Program-made: the position numbers and the translations under genes
The notes under the pieces: generated by a model
The model's database searches: none
Told to the model about the DNA's origin: nothing
The model's input: only the letters and a program-made list of their open reading frames with translations
Part shown: piece after piece, positions 17,875-27,381 of the stretch
How the letters are laid out: every line of letters begins with the position of its first letter
Numbering within the stretch: the stretch's first letter is position 1
Origin: Corallibacter vietnamensis
Lineage (GTDB): Bacteria; Bacteroidota; Bacteroidia; Flavobacteriales; Flavobacteriaceae
Assembly: GCF_039537875.1 (NCBI RefSeq)
Contig: NZ_BAABBI010000002.1
Location: forward strand, 310,001 to 374,000
Length of the DNA stretch: 64,000 bases
Direction of reading: 5' to 3'

Positions 17875-18336
17875 ATGGAACTTATATTAAAACAAGACGT
17901 TGAGAATTTAGGATTTAAAGACGATATTGTAACAGTTAAGAACGGTTATGGTAGAAACTTTTTAATTCCTCAAGGGCAAGCGATTTTAGCAACTGTTTCA
18001 GCAAAAAAAGTTTTAGCTGAAAACTTAAAGCAACGCGCTTTTAAAGAAAAGAAAGTAATTGACGAAGCAAACAAAACTGCTGAAGCAATTAAAGCTTTAG
18101 ATATTAAAATTCAAGCAAAAGCAACTGAAGGTGCATCTGCAGGAGATAAATTATTTGGTTCTGTAACTAAATTAGATCTTGTAGAGGCTTTTGAAAAAGA
18201 AGGTCATACTATTGACAAGAAATTCATAAGCATCACTGGTGGTAACATTAAGCGTTTAGGACAGTACAATGCTGTTATACGTTTACACAGAGAAGTAACT
18301 TTTGAATTACCATTCGAGGTTATTGCTCAAGCTTAA
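17875..18336 (+). CDS. rplI: 50S ribosomal protein L9
   Basis: This is a 153-aa L9. The N-terminal RNA-binding domain shows MELILKQDVENLGFKDDIV and VKNGYGRNFLIPQGQA. A long connecting helix follows (residues 45-80), then the C-terminal domain (GDKLFGSVTKLDLVEAFEKE). It is the third gene of the operon and is followed by a strong terminator. Confidence 0.97.
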   Translation: MELILKQDVENLGFKDDIVTVKNGYGRNFLIPQGQAILATVSAKKVLAENLKQRAFKEKKVIDEANKTAEAIKALDIKIQAKATEGASAGDKLFGSVTKLDLVEAFEKEGHTIDKKFISITGGNIKRLGQYNAVIRLHREVTFELPFEVIAQA

Positions 18337-18353
18337 GCAATTTACATTATATG

Positions 18354-18385
18354 AAAAGCCTCAACCTTGTTGAGGCTTTTTTTTT
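18354..18385 (+). terminator. rplI intrinsic terminator
   Basis: A perfect 12-bp stem AAAAGCCTCAAC/GTTGAGGCTTTT with a three-base loop is followed by nine T, so it is a strong Rho-independent terminator for the ribosomal protein operon. Confidence 0.92.
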
Positions 18386-18420
18386 AACGTAATTTCTATA
18401 ATCATAGTAAATAAATTTTC

Positions 18421-18888
18421 ATGAAGTATTCAAGACTTACCAAAGAACAATTTGAAGAGTTACATAAAGAATTTATAAACTTTCTAGCAACACAATCTAT
18501 CACCGCAGAGGAATGGGAAGATATTAAAACCAATAAACCAGAGGTTGCAGAGCAAGAACTAGACGTTTTTAGTGATTTGGTTTGGGAAGGCGTATTAAGT
18601 AAAGTGACTTATATAGAGCATATTTCACCACAACAAATGCATTTGTTTAACTTGAAAGACTCTCACATGCACGTTATTGCCGTAAAACTTAATACACCAA
18701 TAGACTTAACAACTAAAGAAGGCTTTGATTGGCTACGAGAAAATTTAATGGATGAAAATGTAGAGTTTTTACAAGCAAAAAAAGACTATTCTGAAGATAA
18801 ACATGCCGACAAGTTTAAACTTATTCAGCAAGGTGGAGTCATTACAAAAGGCGACTTATACAAGTACCTTAATAAGCTTATAAACTAA
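18421..18888 (+). CDS. conserved hypothetical protein (DUF6495-like)
   Basis: This is a 155-aa acidic soluble protein with no signal peptide and no membrane segment. It begins MKYSRLTKEQFEELHKEF and is mainly helical (WEDIKTNKPEVAEQELDVF), with a central beta-rich part (VTYIEHISPQQMHLFNLKD) and a helical C-terminus. It resembles a small Bacteroidota family I recall as DUF6495, but this is tentative. A weak hairpin (AATAGGC/GCCTATT, 18903-18920) follows and may end the transcript. No function is assigned. Confidence 0.6.
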   Translation: MKYSRLTKEQFEELHKEFINFLATQSITAEEWEDIKTNKPEVAEQELDVFSDLVWEGVLSKVTYIEHISPQQMHLFNLKDSHMHVIAVKLNTPIDLTTKEGFDWLRENLMDENVEFLQAKKDYSEDKHADKFKLIQQGGVITKGDLYKYLNKLIN

Positions 18889-18936
18889 TAAACTTATTCC
18901 TGAATAGGCAAACGCCTATTTTCAAATTAAAACCAT

Positions 18937-18944
18937 TATTTTTG
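18937..18944 (+). promoter_or_regulatory. -7 element TATTTTTG before hisS, with hairpins in the leader
   Basis: This perfect TAnnTTTG match gives a hisS leader of about 75 nt. The leader contains two inverted repeats, CATACCAA/TTGGTATG (18950-18977) and TTTTCAC/GTGAAAA (19011-19021), the second ending just before the ATG. No -33 TTTG is obvious. Confidence 0.5.
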
Positions 18945-19026
18945 TTTTATCATACCAAGAAACATCAAATTTGGTATGTATATTTAATAATATAAAAAGA
19001 GATTTTCACTTACGTGAAAAATTACT

Positions 19027-20397
19027 ATGGCACAAAAACCAAGCATCCCTAAAGGTACTAGAGATTTTAATCCAGAACAAGTAGCAAAACGCAATTATAT
19101 TTTTAATACCATTCAAGCACAGTTTGAACGTTTTGGATTTCAACCTATTGAGACACCAAGTTTTGAAAATTCTGATACCTTAATGGGAAAATATGGAGAT
19201 GAAGGTGATCGTTTGATTTTCAAAATATTGAATTCAGGAGATTTTTTAAATAAAGTAAATGATACGCTTTATGCAGAAAAAGATTCTGGTAGAATAACAC
19301 CTAAAATATCTGAAAAAGCACTTCGTTATGACTTAACCGTACCTTTTGCAAGATATGTGGTACAGCACCAAAACGAGATTGAGTTTCCGTTTAAACGCTA
19401 TCAAATGCAACCTGTTTGGCGTGCCGACAGACCACAAAAAGGGCGTTTCAGAGAGTTTTATCAATGTGATGCAGATGTTGTAGGCTCTACATCGTTGTGG
19501 CAAGAAGTTGAGTTTGTACAGTTGTATGATGCCGTATTTACTGCTTTAAAGCTAGATGGAGCTACTATTAAAATTAACAACAGAAAAATTCTTTCAGGTA
19601 TTGCTGAAGTTATTGGTGCAAGTGATAAGCTTATAGATTTTACTGTAGCGCTTGATAAGCTTGATAAGATAGGCGAGGAGAAGGTAAAAGAAGAAATGTT
19701 GAGCAAAGGTATTCCGCAAACAGGAATAGATGCATTACAACCTTTATTTTCGTTAAGTGGTGATTTTGCAACACAAATTAATCAGCTTAAAACTATATTA
19801 AATACATCTGATGAAGGAAAAAAAGGTATTGAAGAATTAGAATTTATTGATGCTGCAATTTCTGAATTAGGTTTAAGTACAGCCAAACTACAGTTAGATG
19901 TTACATTAGCTCGCGGACTGAATTATTACACAGGAGCAATTTTTGAAGTATCAGCACCAGAAGGAGTAGCCATGGGATCTATTGGTGGCGGTGGCCGTTA
20001 TGACGATTTAACAGGTATATTTGGTTTAAAAAATGTAAGTGGTGTTGGTATTAGTTTTGGTTTAGACAGAATTTATTTAGTTCTAGAAGAATTAAACTTA
20101 TTTCCAGAAACTGTTACCAAAAATATCGATGTACTCTTTATTAATTTTGGAGATAAAGAAGCTTTGTTTAGCATGAAAGCTATTAAAGAGTTGCGAGCAA
20201 ATAACATAAACGCAGAACTTTATCCTGATGCAGCAAAAATGAAAAAACAGATGAATCACGCTAATAAGCGTAATATTCCTTATGTTGTTATAGTAGGAGA
20301 AAAGGAGATAGAAACAAATACGTATGCATTAAAACATATGGTTTCTGGAGAACAATCATCAGTAACGCTCACACAATTAGTATCTCAATTATCATAA
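19027..20397 (+). CDS. hisS: histidyl-tRNA synthetase
   Basis: This is a 456-aa class II synthetase that charges tRNA-His. Visible motifs are KPSIPKGTRDFNPEQ (N-terminus), motif 2 in the FKRYQMQPVWRADRPQKGRF/REFYQCDADV region, the histidine-specific ARGLNYYTGAIFEV and motif 3 GSIGGGGRYDDL with GISFGLDRI. The C-terminal anticodon-binding domain covers residues about 365-456. Its length matches the long Bacteroidota/eukaryote-like HisRS form rather than the shorter E. coli form. Confidence 0.96.
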   Translation: MAQKPSIPKGTRDFNPEQVAKRNYIFNTIQAQFERFGFQPIETPSFENSDTLMGKYGDEGDRLIFKILNSGDFLNKVNDTLYAEKDSGRITPKISEKALRYDLTVPFARYVVQHQNEIEFPFKRYQMQPVWRADRPQKGRFREFYQCDADVVGSTSLWQEVEFVQLYDAVFTALKLDGATIKINNRKILSGIAEVIGASDKLIDFTVALDKLDKIGEEKVKEEMLSKGIPQTGIDALQPLFSLSGDFATQINQLKTILNTSDEGKKGIEELEFIDAAISELGLSTAKLQLDVTLARGLNYYTGAIFEVSAPEGVAMGSIGGGGRYDDLTGIFGLKNVSGVGISFGLDRIYLVLEELNLFPETVTKNIDVLFINFGDKEALFSMKAIKELRANNINAELYPDAAKMKKQMNHANKRNIPYVVIVGEKEIETNTYALKHMVSGEQSSVTLTQLVSQLS

Positions 20398-20403
20398 AAA
20401 AAC

Positions 20404-20437
20404 AAAAAAGCCTGAAATGTAAGTTTCAGGCTTTTTT
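20404..20437. terminator. bidirectional intrinsic terminator
   Basis: A 14-bp stem (AAAAAAGCCTGAAA with its complement at 20424-20437) has a six-base loop. It serves hisS on the + strand and the 2247-aa gene ending at 20460 on the - strand. Confidence 0.9.
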
Positions 20438-20459
20438 AATATAAATACTTTAGTCAGGA

Positions 20460-23400
20460 TTACTTTACCAATACTTTTTTAGTGATTGTGGTATTATCAT
20501 CATTTGTTTTAAGATGTAATATGTATGTTCCTGTACTAATTTTATTTGTTTTAAGTTCTAAATGATTTGCTGTTTCTAAATCATCAAAAGTATAGATAGA
20601 TTGTCCTAAAATATTGAATATTTCAACAGATTTTAAATCTACTAATTTAGGGTTTTGAATAACAATACTTTCTTTACTGTTTGCATAGAAAACTTGCAGT
20701 GTATCTGCAATTTCATTTTCATCAACACTTAATAGATTGTCATCATGAAATGTAATTTCAAAACGATCTAAATATTCTCCAGCTAAAAGGAAAATTTCAT
20801 AGTTGCTTTCTCTTAAATCGTGATAAATATTTAACTCTTTATCATGTGCATAAATATTTAAATCATTAGGTACGTTTTCTAAAATATCAATTGTGATATT
20901 ATTCATTCCGTCAGTACTTGTATGAATTTCCAGAGGCAGAATTGTTGCTTGGTTTATTTCATTGATACCTTGTACGGTATATTTTTTATCTTCAATTAAC
21001 CAAGCCATATCGTCTATTTGATACTCTTTATCATCAGTTATTTCAGCATCAAATCCCCAGTCTTCACCAGCTGTGGCTCTATCATCAACTGTAACCAATA
21101 ACTGTCTATGAATGGTGTTTACAGAGTTGAAACCAATGCGCAGTTTCATTCTTTCATCAACAATTTCTGTGTTGTTTTCAGTGGTAGATGTAGAATTGCT
21201 GTTTCTCATAAATACAGAGGCAGCAGTTCCTTCTTTTTGAAATACACGTTGACCGTTATTGAAGTTTATGGTTCCAGAGTTGTCACTTGTTACAAAGAAC
21301 CCTTGTCCTACTGGGATATAACGTCCAGGTGTTTTTGTTCCGGTTCCTACTTGTGCTACATCAGGGTCTGGTGTGCCATAAGCTGCAGCAGGTACGCCAC
21401 CAGAGAAATTGTATGTTCCGTAACCGCCTTGATATTCAGCAGTAACATGAGAACCGCCGCCCCAATGTTCCCAGAAATATAATGTTCCGCTTATAGATGG
21501 ATCTATTTCAGGGTAAGTTCCTGAACCTGATGGGTCTGTGTAATCTAACCTAGCACCATTATCAATTATAAATTGTTCGGCATCTATGGCAGAAGCATAA
21601 GGGTTTCCAACAAGGTAATCGTTACCAGCGTTTATAGTTAGGTTAACATCGCCGTTGTTAGGTTTTCCGTCAAACACATAGTTTTGTTCTAATGACACTG
21701 TTCCGCCTGTATCAGCAACACCTTTCATAGTAAATCCTTCGCCCGCTAAAATAGTTCCAGTATTTCTAACGTGTTGCCAAGAAGAATAGTCACCACTTGG
21801 TAAATTTCCAAACTTCCAAATCCAATAATGAGCAATACTCAAGCTTGGTGATGTAGCACCATTATAACCACTAACAAACGTGATGTTTGAAGGTGTAGCA
21901 GGTGTTGTTCCGTCTTTTAATATGTTGTTATTTAGTGAGTAACTGTAGTTGTTTGACGCAGATGTTCCTGTACCAACAGGAGAAGACCAATAGTTGTAAG
22001 TATAAAAATCTTGTGTTCCTTGTTGGTCTTTTTCTAGGCTCCCAGAAGTTCCTACGACTAAATCACTATCTAAAGTTTGAATAAGTTGAGATTCTCCTTC
22101 TAGATCTATTTTGCCATCTAGGTTAAGGTAATGAGAAATTGTAACACCGTAACCGTTTTCGGTTGCATTGTCTCCATCTACTGTTAGTTCATTATTGTCA
22201 ACAAATAAAGCTAGTAAGTTTCTGTTTCCAGCATTTCCTGAAGCAAGTCCGCTATTATCCATAGTAATATTATGGTTGGTTTCAACAATATTCCAGTCTA
22301 CTGTTATTGTGTTGTCTACAATAGAGTTTGCACCCGGTTTCGTTTGCATGCTTCCATTTTCCCAAGTAGCATCTGCATCCCATGAGCCATTATTAGTAGA
22401 AGTATATGGTAGTGGCGCTGTTTGTTTATCAACGGTTTTTAGGTTTCTTAAAGCGCCTTGATTACCGTTGCCAGATTCATCTTTTGTATTTGTGTAGGTA
22501 TAGATAGACATAGGGTAGTATCCTGCTAAATCACTCCAAGGTAAAGTTGCAATATCATTTTTTGTTGGTGTGATACTCCTGGCTTCAAAGTAGGAACCGC
22601 TAACAAAATTTGAATTTTCTTCAATTTCTTGATTCATGATATAATGAAGTTGATCTAATGTTAAAGCAGTATTCCATACGCGAACTTCATCAATATTTCC
22701 GTGGAAAAATGCTTGAGGTGTATTTTTATCAGCAGCAGCTATATAAAAAGATTGGTTTGTGTCTTCAGGAGCAGATAAGTTAGCCTCGTTGTCTAATATT
22801 CCATCAATGTATAAGTAGGCTCGCGTACCGTTATAAATAACAGCTAATTGATGCCATTGGTTTTTTGGAATTGTCGTATTAGAAGTTATTGATTGCATGC
22901 TTCCAGAAGCTCTTTTCCAAGATACTTGGAATTTTCCGGTACTTGTTATTTTAAAGTCGTATCCTTCAGTATATGCTGCATTTCTTTTAGAAAGAATAGA
23001 GGTGTTGTTCGAATTAGTGTTTGCGTTTACCCATGCAGAAATTGTAAATCCTGTTGGGTTTAGATCTAAGGCATCTTCCATATCTACATAATCAGTAGTG
23101 CCGTTAAAGTAAATAGATCTTATAAATTTACGTTCAGGAGCCCAGCCAAATGTGATATACTCTGTGCCATCAAAATCATAGTCTGCATATAAATAGCCTC
23201 CAGATTCTGTCATTACTCTATAATCTGCAGAAGGATCAAAAATTCCATTTTGAGATATAAACATTAAATATTTACCATTAGGAGGCGTAGCTGTTCTTAC
23301 AGCACTCACAGGAATAGAAACTTCAACTTTTGGGATATCTCCACCATGTTCTTTTACTTTCCAAATACGTGGTATTGCAGTAAAGGTAACAATTGTTTGT

Positions 23401-26400
23401 AATGAAGGATCTCCTATATTGGCACTCATATCAACATTAACAACAGTTGGAGTACCGTTTATGTCTGCATTATTATTTCCCCACATTAAGAATTCTCTGT
23501 CATTTAATGTTGTTGTATTTGCTATATTTTCTTTGTTTGTATTGTATGTGTCGGTGAGTGCCATGGTTAAGAATCCGCTTGTTGGTCCTAATCCATCAGC
23601 TTCGTCATTTTGACTTCTCGATTGTCGTTGATCTAATAAAGAAGCATCATCGCGACCTATACCAGCAACATCATAGTTGTGGCCTACATTATCACTTGTA
23701 TCCCAAATTATAGCCCCTTGAGAGTCTATGTAATCTACATCATTTAATCTGTGATCTGTTAATCCACTTGATGCATCTTGAAGTGTAACTCCATATTTTA
23801 CAGCTAAATAGCTTTGTATCTTTTGTTGATTAATAGCAGAGTTTGGCGATGTGTATGAAATAATTTCGGTTATCATTCCATTCATTTGAGATGTTGTTCT
23901 TCCTGTGATACCACTTCGTCCTGTACCTATAAGAAATTGTAAATTATTAAATTCATTAAAGTTTAGGTTAGTACCATTACCAGCTTGACCAGTAGTGTTA
24001 TCAATACGTTTACCGTTTTTATAAATTTCAGACAGAGTACCTGAAGCGTTGGTTTTAACATTAACTATTATAGGGTGATTTCTATAAGTAGTACTTGTTG
24101 AAGTAAAAGCTCTACCATAAGACGTGTCATTAGGGCCTGCATTTGAAGCGTTAGGAAAAGAACTAATATTGTGTGCTAATACTTCATTGTTGTAGCGAGC
24201 TGTTGAACTTCCCATTGCTAAGCCAGTTGCATCTTCGTGATAAGCTTCGTCTGAGAATCTTCCACCAATTACAAATTCTCTACCAGGAGAATAGCTTCCG
24301 GTATTGGTGTCTACTTCATCATCACTTCTAAATACAGCAAAATAATCTTGAGCAAAGTATCCGCCTTTACCATTCATATATTCTATGTTGTCATGGTCAA
24401 AGTCTGCTACAGGATTATAATTCATATTTCTATTTATATTATCCCTGTATGTTGGAGCTAGTGCACTTGAAGCGTAAGCATCTTCTTTATCTAATGATGT
24501 ATCATAAGCTTGATCTTCCCAATTAGTTAATTTGCTACCATCTGTAACAGAAATACCTGTATTGGTTTTAAGCCATAATCTTAAGTTTCCTGTAAGGTTA
24601 GCAGGAGCAACTGTTGCGTCTGATAACGCTGCGATAGGGTTGGCTTCAATTAATACGTTATCAAAAGCGACACCATCATAATTTGTGCTATTGTCAGATC
24701 TAAATTGAACTCTAAACCTTACATTAGATACATTAGAGAATGTTCCGTTAGGTAGTGGTATTGAAGATCTTTCAAATTGACTATGAGGGCTAAAGGCAGG
24801 AGATGCTGAATGTCCGTCTCCGCTCCATCCATCAGAACTTAATGCACTAACATTGCCGCCATACCATTTTGTCCCACTACCGCTTGAGCCCAGCAGAACA
24901 AATGGGCCACCATTAACAGAATACAATATTCGCATTCCGTCTGTATTACTTTGTGTGTTATATTTAATGTCAATACTTAATTTAAGATCTTTTAATCCTG
25001 TAAAATTTAATACCGGACTTTGAACAACAATATTAGTATTGTTGCTATAGTTATTGTAGTTTGTATTTCTCCAGAAATAACCTTCTCCCATTTCATTTGC
25101 TGTTCCAAAGCCATTAGTCCATACCCATGAATCATTGGTGCTTGTTGTGTTTGTCCAACCTCCATCATTAGAATCAAAATTTTCATAGTACGCCGTATAC
25201 ATAGGTGGTAAAGGGTTTGCATTGCCTTGTACTGTGAATGTATATGGGTTTTCGTTACTATCATTATTTGCAATTTGTATTACAGATGTTACTATGCCAG
25301 AGGTGCTAGGAGCATATTGTACAGAAAAGTTAGAGGAAGCTCCACTTGCAATTGTAGCTGATGGTGTAGATGTTATAATAAAATTACTATTACTACTTGT
25401 AATTGTGCCAATATTTAAGGTTGAAGTTCCTAAATTTTGAATTGTAAATGTATGGGTTCTTGTAGCGCCTTCATTTATAGTTCCAAAATCAGTGTCATCA
25501 GTAGTCGATGGTGTTATGTCATTGTTGTTTATGGTATTACCATTTCCAACTAAGTTAATTTCGGGTTGTGGTGTACCTGAATTGATATTTATAGTATAGT
25601 CTTCTACTTCACCATAATTAAAAGAATTACAAAAAGGAGGCTCTGCATTGTAGCTCATACTAACCCTCATTCTTGTATTTCCGGTGGTTGCTGTTACAGG
25701 TACAGTGAATGAGCCTGAAACAGGAGATGCCATTGTCGCTGTTTGTGTCCATACTTGTTCTCCGGTATCTTGAAAATCGCCATCTTGATTGTAATCAATC
25801 CATACCGAATATCCTTCATTATAAGTATAATTAGGCCAAGTAGGTGTTACCGTTATTGTATATGAATTTCCCTGGTCTAGTGTGGTTGATTGAGAAGTAA
25901 AATCTGAATACCCACCAGCACCAGCTCCAGAGCTATTGTCTATAGTATTTAATTGTACACGGCTAATATATTCATCATTTGTACTAATTCCATTAGAGGC
26001 ACAATACGTAATTGAAGGGCTAAAATTCACTACCTGAATTTCATGAGCCATAGTATTACCATTTCTATGAGCCCAATGTGCTGCTTGCGTGGTTGAGTTA
26101 AAGTAATAGTTACGCCAACCTCTACCATAGGCTGTACCACCACCACTAGAGGTAGAAGTACCAATGATTAATGCTTCATTAGTGCTACTTAAACCAGCAG
26201 ATGAAATATTAATGCTTGTTTCTCCAGAAGTATTACTCGTGTTGGTATATCTTGTAACTTGAAAATTTGGGTTGTTTGCTACATGAACAAATTGGCGATT
26301 GCCATTGGTACGAGCATCATGTTGTCCGTCAAATGTCCAAGATACAGTTTGGTTAGTGCCTCCTGGACTCATAACTGGCCAGTTGTCTGCAATAGCTTCG

Positions 26401-27203
26401 TCAGTACCATTATCACTCATGTTTCCTCTATGGTGCGTAAAAATCATAGCTTCGCCCCAATCAGAAACACTAGCAGCTCCTCCAGAACTTCCATTAGCAT
26501 TCGTTCGTAAAGTGATACTACCAGTATCTGCATTTACACTTCCAGAATCACCATGAAGTATAGTCCAATTGCTACCAGTAAATTCTACCAAAGTGATATA
26601 AACAGTAACATTATCAGCATTTGAACCTTTCTGTACACGCATCGTGGATGCGTTTTCAAGATACGCAATTGCTGAACCAGAATCTGAACCAGCCGATGAT
26701 GCACTGTTTATAATACCAGTAATAAAAGGAATGCAATCGTTTGCGTTACTAATACCTGTTAAAGCTTGAGTAACATTGTTTGTGCTTCCATTTAGTGTAA
26801 TAGTATATCGACCTCTAACTATAAATTCATTAGCACCTCCTGGAGATCCAGTATACTCCCAAACAGATGCGTTAAATTTAGTGATATTGTTAGTTGAATT
26901 ACCTTCTCTGTAATAAGTAACCATATTGGTTGCTGTTAATCTCACAGCTCCAGATACATCTCTTCCTGGAGCAGCTGACGAATTTTCGTCAGATCTACCA
27001 GCTTGAGCTAATCTGTTGTTGTTATTTAATACAAAGGCATTATTTAGAGAAGAAACAGCTGTTATTGATGATGTAGCTCCTGTTCTTGGCACATTTCTAT
27101 CAAGATGTTGCACATTGAAATCTTGAGAAAAAGCAAAACTTGATATTAAAAGTACATAAGATAGTATAAGGTACTTTTTTATTGGGTAAGTAAAATTTTT
27201 CAT
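20460..27203 (-). CDS. giant T9SS-secreted multidomain protein (GEVED, choice-of-anchor, LamG, sorting domain)
   Basis: This is a 2247-aa exported protein. The signal peptide ends at SFAFSQ (about residue 26). Recognisable parts, in order, are a GEVED domain (about 395-540, ending YGEVEDYTINI), a choice-of-anchor/ASH-like beta domain (about 545-645), a jelly-roll-like segment (about 660-845), a DUF8202-like lectin region beginning NLRLWLKTNTGISVTDGS (about 868-1210), a LamG/concanavalin-like domain SIYFNGTTDYVDMEDALDLN (about 1364-1530), a further module (about 2000-2165) shared with two neighbours, and a T9SS type A sorting domain (last 80 residues, ending KKVLVK). It is probably a cell-surface adhesin or glycan-binding protein; the ligand is unknown. 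The promoter carries the paired TGAAATGCA operator. Confidence 0.85.
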   Translation of the reverse strand: MKNFTYPIKKYLILSYVLLISSFAFSQDFNVQHLDRNVPRTGATSSITAVSSLNNAFVLNNNNRLAQAGRSDENSSAAPGRDVSGAVRLTATNMVTYYREGNSTNNITKFNASVWEYTGSPGGANEFIVRGRYTITLNGSTNNVTQALTGISNANDCIPFITGIINSASSAGSDSGSAIAYLENASTMRVQKGSNADNVTVYITLVEFTGSNWTILHGDSGSVNADTGSITLRTNANGSSGGAASVSDWGEAMIFTHHRGNMSDNGTDEAIADNWPVMSPGGTNQTVSWTFDGQHDARTNGNRQFVHVANNPNFQVTRYTNTSNTSGETSINISSAGLSSTNEALIIGTSTSSGGGTAYGRGWRNYYFNSTTQAAHWAHRNGNTMAHEIQVVNFSPSITYCASNGISTNDEYISRVQLNTIDNSSGAGAGGYSDFTSQSTTLDQGNSYTITVTPTWPNYTYNEGYSVWIDYNQDGDFQDTGEQVWTQTATMASPVSGSFTVPVTATTGNTRMRVSMSYNAEPPFCNSFNYGEVEDYTININSGTPQPEINLVGNGNTINNNDITPSTTDDTDFGTINEGATRTHTFTIQNLGTSTLNIGTITSSNSNFIITSTPSATIASGASSNFSVQYAPSTSGIVTSVIQIANNDSNENPYTFTVQGNANPLPPMYTAYYENFDSNDGGWTNTTSTNDSWVWTNGFGTANEMGEGYFWRNTNYNNYSNNTNIVVQSPVLNFTGLKDLKLSIDIKYNTQSNTDGMRILYSVNGGPFVLLGSSGSGTKWYGGNVSALSSDGWSGDGHSASPAFSPHSQFERSSIPLPNGTFSNVSNVRFRVQFRSDNSTNYDGVAFDNVLIEANPIAALSDATVAPANLTGNLRLWLKTNTGISVTDGSKLTNWEDQAYDTSLDKEDAYASSALAPTYRDNINRNMNYNPVADFDHDNIEYMNGKGGYFAQDYFAVFRSDDEVDTNTGSYSPGREFVIGGRFSDEAYHEDATGLAMGSSTARYNNEVLAHNISSFPNASNAGPNDTSYGRAFTSTSTTYRNHPIIVNVKTNASGTLSEIYKNGKRIDNTTGQAGNGTNLNFNEFNNLQFLIGTGRSGITGRTTSQMNGMITEIISYTSPNSAINQQKIQSYLAVKYGVTLQDASSGLTDHRLNDVDYIDSQGAIIWDTSDNVGHNYDVAGIGRDDASLLDQRQSRSQNDEADGLGPTSGFLTMALTDTYNTNKENIANTTTLNDREFLMWGNNNADINGTPTVVNVDMSANIGDPSLQTIVTFTAIPRIWKVKEHGGDIPKVEVSIPVSAVRTATPPNGKYLMFISQNGIFDPSADYRVMTESGGYLYADYDFDGTEYITFGWAPERKFIRSIYFNGTTDYVDMEDALDLNPTGFTISAWVNANTNSNNTSILSKRNAAYTEGYDFKITSTGKFQVSWKRASGSMQSITSNTTIPKNQWHQLAVIYNGTRAYLYIDGILDNEANLSAPEDTNQSFYIAAADKNTPQAFFHGNIDEVRVWNTALTLDQLHYIMNQEIEENSNFVSGSYFEARSITPTKNDIATLPWSDLAGYYPMSIYTYTNTKDESGNGNQGALRNLKTVDKQTAPLPYTSTNNGSWDADATWENGSMQTKPGANSIVDNTITVDWNIVETNHNITMDNSGLASGNAGNRNLLALFVDNNELTVDGDNATENGYGVTISHYLNLDGKIDLEGESQLIQTLDSDLVVGTSGSLEKDQQGTQDFYTYNYWSSPVGTGTSASNNYSYSLNNNILKDGTTPATPSNITFVSGYNGATSPSLSIAHYWIWKFGNLPSGDYSSWQHVRNTGTILAGEGFTMKGVADTGGTVSLEQNYVFDGKPNNGDVNLTINAGNDYLVGNPYASAIDAEQFIIDNGARLDYTDPSGSGTYPEIDPSISGTLYFWEHWGGGSHVTAEYQGGYGTYNFSGGVPAAAYGTPDPDVAQVGTGTKTPGRYIPVGQGFFVTSDNSGTINFNNGQRVFQKEGTAASVFMRNSNSTSTTENNTEIVDERMKLRIGFNSVNTIHRQLLVTVDDRATAGEDWGFDAEITDDKEYQIDDMAWLIEDKKYTVQGINEINQATILPLEIHTSTDGMNNITIDILENVPNDLNIYAHDKELNIYHDLRESNYEIFLLAGEYLDRFEITFHDDNLLSVDENEIADTLQVFYANSKESIVIQNPKLVDLKSVEIFNILGQSIYTFDDLETANHLELKTNKISTGTYILHLKTNDDNTTITKKVLVK

Positions 27204-27252
27204 AAGCAGATTAATTTAGTGTTTGGGACTAATTAATTGATTAATAATTAGA

Positions 27253-27303
27253 CAAATATAAATAAAAATATCCGTGAAATGCAAAAAAAATCGATGAAAT
27301 GCA
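27253..27303 (-). promoter_or_regulatory. direct-repeat operator and TATATTTG promoter of the 2247-aa gene
   Basis: Two perfect copies of TGAAATGCA (read on +) lie at 27275-27283 and 27295-27303, 20 bp apart. They sit upstream, on the - strand, of the perfect -7 box TATATTTG (27260-27253). The proximal copy is 14 bases from the -7 box. The position fits an activator site. Related sites stand before the next two genes. Confidence 0.6.
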
Positions 27304-27340
27304 ATTAGGTTTTTAAATTTATGTTTTTTAGGTGTTTAAA

Positions 27341-27364
27341 GGCTGAAAAAATGCTTTTTCAGCC
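27341..27364 (-). terminator. hairpin after the M14 peptidase gene
   Basis: The stem GGCTGAAAAA/TTTTTCAGCC has a short loop and lies 18 bases past the peptidase stop codon. The T-run after it is only three bases on the - strand, so it may be a weak terminator or an mRNA 3' end stabiliser. Confidence 0.55.
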
Positions 27365-27381
27365 TTGTTTGTTTACTCCTC

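Noticed and set aside
18945..19026. T-box riboswitch before hisS
   Set aside because: There is no T-box consensus or specifier loop, and T-box elements are not expected in Bacteroidota.
24924..25440. Short frames on both strands inside the 2247-aa gene
   Set aside because: They are shadows of a gene with strong domain evidence; no start, promoter or known motif supports them.
27341..27364. Strong terminator after the peptidase gene
   Set aside because: The stem is good but the T-run on the - strand is only three bases, so it is listed at moderate confidence only.
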